45,308 nucleotides of DNA, taken from an uncultured Cellvibrionales bacterium (lineage in GTDB: Bacteria > Pseudomonadota > Gammaproteobacteria > Pseudomonadales > Dasaniaceae). Within the stretch, counting starts at the first letter, position 1; every line of letters begins with the position of its first letter. The stretch lies in contig CAJVZD010000037.1 in NCBI GenBank assembly GCA_913019905.1, positions 1 through 45,308 of the forward strand, written 5' to 3'. The position numbers were made by a program, and so were the translations under genes. Of this stretch, positions 44,459-45,308 are shown piece by piece. A model generated the notes under the pieces. The model worked only from the letters and a program-made list of their open reading frames with translations, ran no database searches and had not been told where the DNA came from.

Positions 44459-45308
44459 TCAAAAGTTGAATGGTATTTCGTTTTCGACGGCGGTCAGCTG
44501 CTCTTTGAATTGAGTCTGAATTCTTTGCATCGCGTCATCTGTATCAGCTTCAAAGCGCAGCGTAAGCATAGGAGTGGTATTGGACGCGCGAACGAGGCCC
44601 CATCCATCTGGGTAGTCTACACGTATTCCGTCTAGCGTTGAAACCTTGCCGCCGTCAAAGTTTCCCGAGCTAACCAGTTTCTCTACAATGGAGAATTTTT
44701 GTTCTTCTCCTGTTACTACTTTTATTTCAGGAGACGATATGCTTTCTGGAAAAGACTCAAGCTGTAAATCGAGATCAGGGTCTGTTGTACTGAGGATTTC
44801 GATCAATCTTGCGGCTGCATACATGCCATCATCAAAACCAAACCAGCGTTCTTTGAAGAAAAAATGGCCTGCAAATTCGCCTCCGAGAAGGGCTCCCGTT
44901 TCCGCCATTTTTTCCTTCATAAATGAGTGTCCGGTTTTCCACATGATCGGTCTACCACCATAATTGCTTATTAAGGTGTTTAGATTCCGGGTACATTTAA
45001 CATCGAAAATCACGTCAGCCCCGGGGTTTCTTGAAACCACATCTTGGGCGAGCAGCATAAGTAGTCGATCTGCTGCAACGAATTTTCCAGAGGCAGTCAC
45101 GACACCAAGACGGTCGCCGTCGCCATCGAAGGCAATGCCGAGGTCTGCTTGCTGTTCGACTACGGTACGCTTTAAGTCTTCAAGGTTTGACTCGATTGTA
45201 GGGTCGGGGTGATGGTTTGGGAAATTGCCATCTATTTCACAAAATAAAGGTATTACTTCACATCCCAGTTTTTCATAAACATTTTTGGCGATTACACTTG
45301 CCGCTCCA
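44459..45308 (-). CDS. algC: Phosphomannomutase/phosphoglucomutase, C-terminal part (AlgC-type)
   Basis: The window holds the last ~282 codons of this gene; the 5' end lies beyond the right edge. The part seen includes GNFPNHHPDPTIESNLEDLK, the metal-binding loop in AFDGDGDRLGVV (the GDGDR motif), the sugar-binding GGEFAGHFFF region and the C-terminal phosphate-binding RASNTTPMLTLRFE. The enzyme interconverts mannose or glucose 1- and 6-phosphates for exopolysaccharide and LPS sugars. The true frame continues upstream of the internal GTG at 45100. It precedes argB, as in Pseudomonas. The catalytic serine loop is outside the window. Confidence 0.92.
   Translation of the reverse strand, partial: GAASVIAKNVYEKLGCEVIPLFCEIDGNFPNHHPDPTIESNLEDLKRTVVEQQADLGIAFDGDGDRLGVVTASGKFVAADRLLMLLAQDVVSRNPGADVIFDVKCTRNLNTLISNYGGRPIMWKTGHSFMKEKMAETGALLGGEFAGHFFFKERWFGFDDGMYAAARLIEILSTTDPDLDLQLESFPESISSPEIKVVTGEEQKFSIVEKLVSSGNFDGGKVSTLDGIRVDYPDGWGLVRASNTTPMLTLRFEADTDDAMQRIQTQFKEQLTAVENEIPFNF

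Overview
The window reads as chromosomal DNA of a gammaproteobacterium of the Pseudomonadales/Cellvibrionales type, probably marine. The reason is the right-hand third. There, algC, argB, slmA, pyrE, crc, rph, yicC, gmk, rpoZ, spoT, ridA, oxyR and recG lie in an order that recalls the Pseudomonas chromosome, and Crc is itself a marker of that broad group. The two large TonB-dependent receptors, the FecI/FecR system and the moderate G+C by eye fit an aquatic heterotroph. No rRNA, tRNA, CRISPR array, transposase or integrase is visible.

Left part (1-12.8 kb, accessory). The window opens inside a fused oligopeptide ABC-transporter ATPase whose first domain has lost its Walker A half. It is followed by a YhgN/MarC-family membrane protein. 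Next comes a block bounded by two facing paralogues of a lipoprotein with a transglutaminase-like Cys-His-Asp triad plus TPR repeats (2.2-3.4 kb and 10.8-12.0 kb). Between them are a CadC-like transmembrane regulator (OmpR-type winged helix, FlgO/TolB-like region, TPRs), a divergently transcribed small envelope protein with a JAMM-like metalloprotease motif, and a 936-residue TonB-dependent receptor ending in a strong terminator. A small secreted protein follows.

Middle part (12.8-30.3 kb, accessory metabolism and uptake). A PaaK-like acyl-CoA ligase and a crotonase-family protein form a two-gene operon. A complete FecI (ECF sigma), FecR (anti-sigma) and STN-domain TonB receptor system runs leftward. 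An oppA-oppB-oppC-oppDF peptide importer with a lipoprotein carboxylesterase runs rightward. A DoxX-family membrane protein and a YbaK-HDOD protein close this part. Together these genes suggest capture of large or scarce substrates at the outer membrane, peptide import through the inner membrane, and ester or aryl/acyl acid use.

Right part (30.5-45.3 kb, conserved core). recG and oxyR, then ridA, spoT, rpoZ, gmk and yicC, are transcribed leftward. rph runs rightward and meets crc head-on at a bidirectional terminator. pyrE and a coiled-coil envelope protein run rightward. slmA, argB and a 5'-truncated algC run leftward. These genes cover DNA repair, peroxide sensing, stringent response, RNA turnover, carbon catabolite control, pyrimidine and arginine synthesis, nucleoid occlusion and sugar-phosphate metabolism.

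The most interesting non-coding signals are: an 11-bp-period direct repeat in the divergent promoter of the CadC-like regulator; an identical two-part motif upstream of both fecR and its receptor; a decayed duplication with heptamer repeats after the first receptor; and a 38-codon ORF with a Shine-Dalgarno sequence divergent from slmA. I see no single clear-cut new system. The best candidate is the regulator/JAMM-like lipoprotein/receptor block between the paired transglutaminase-TPR lipoproteins.
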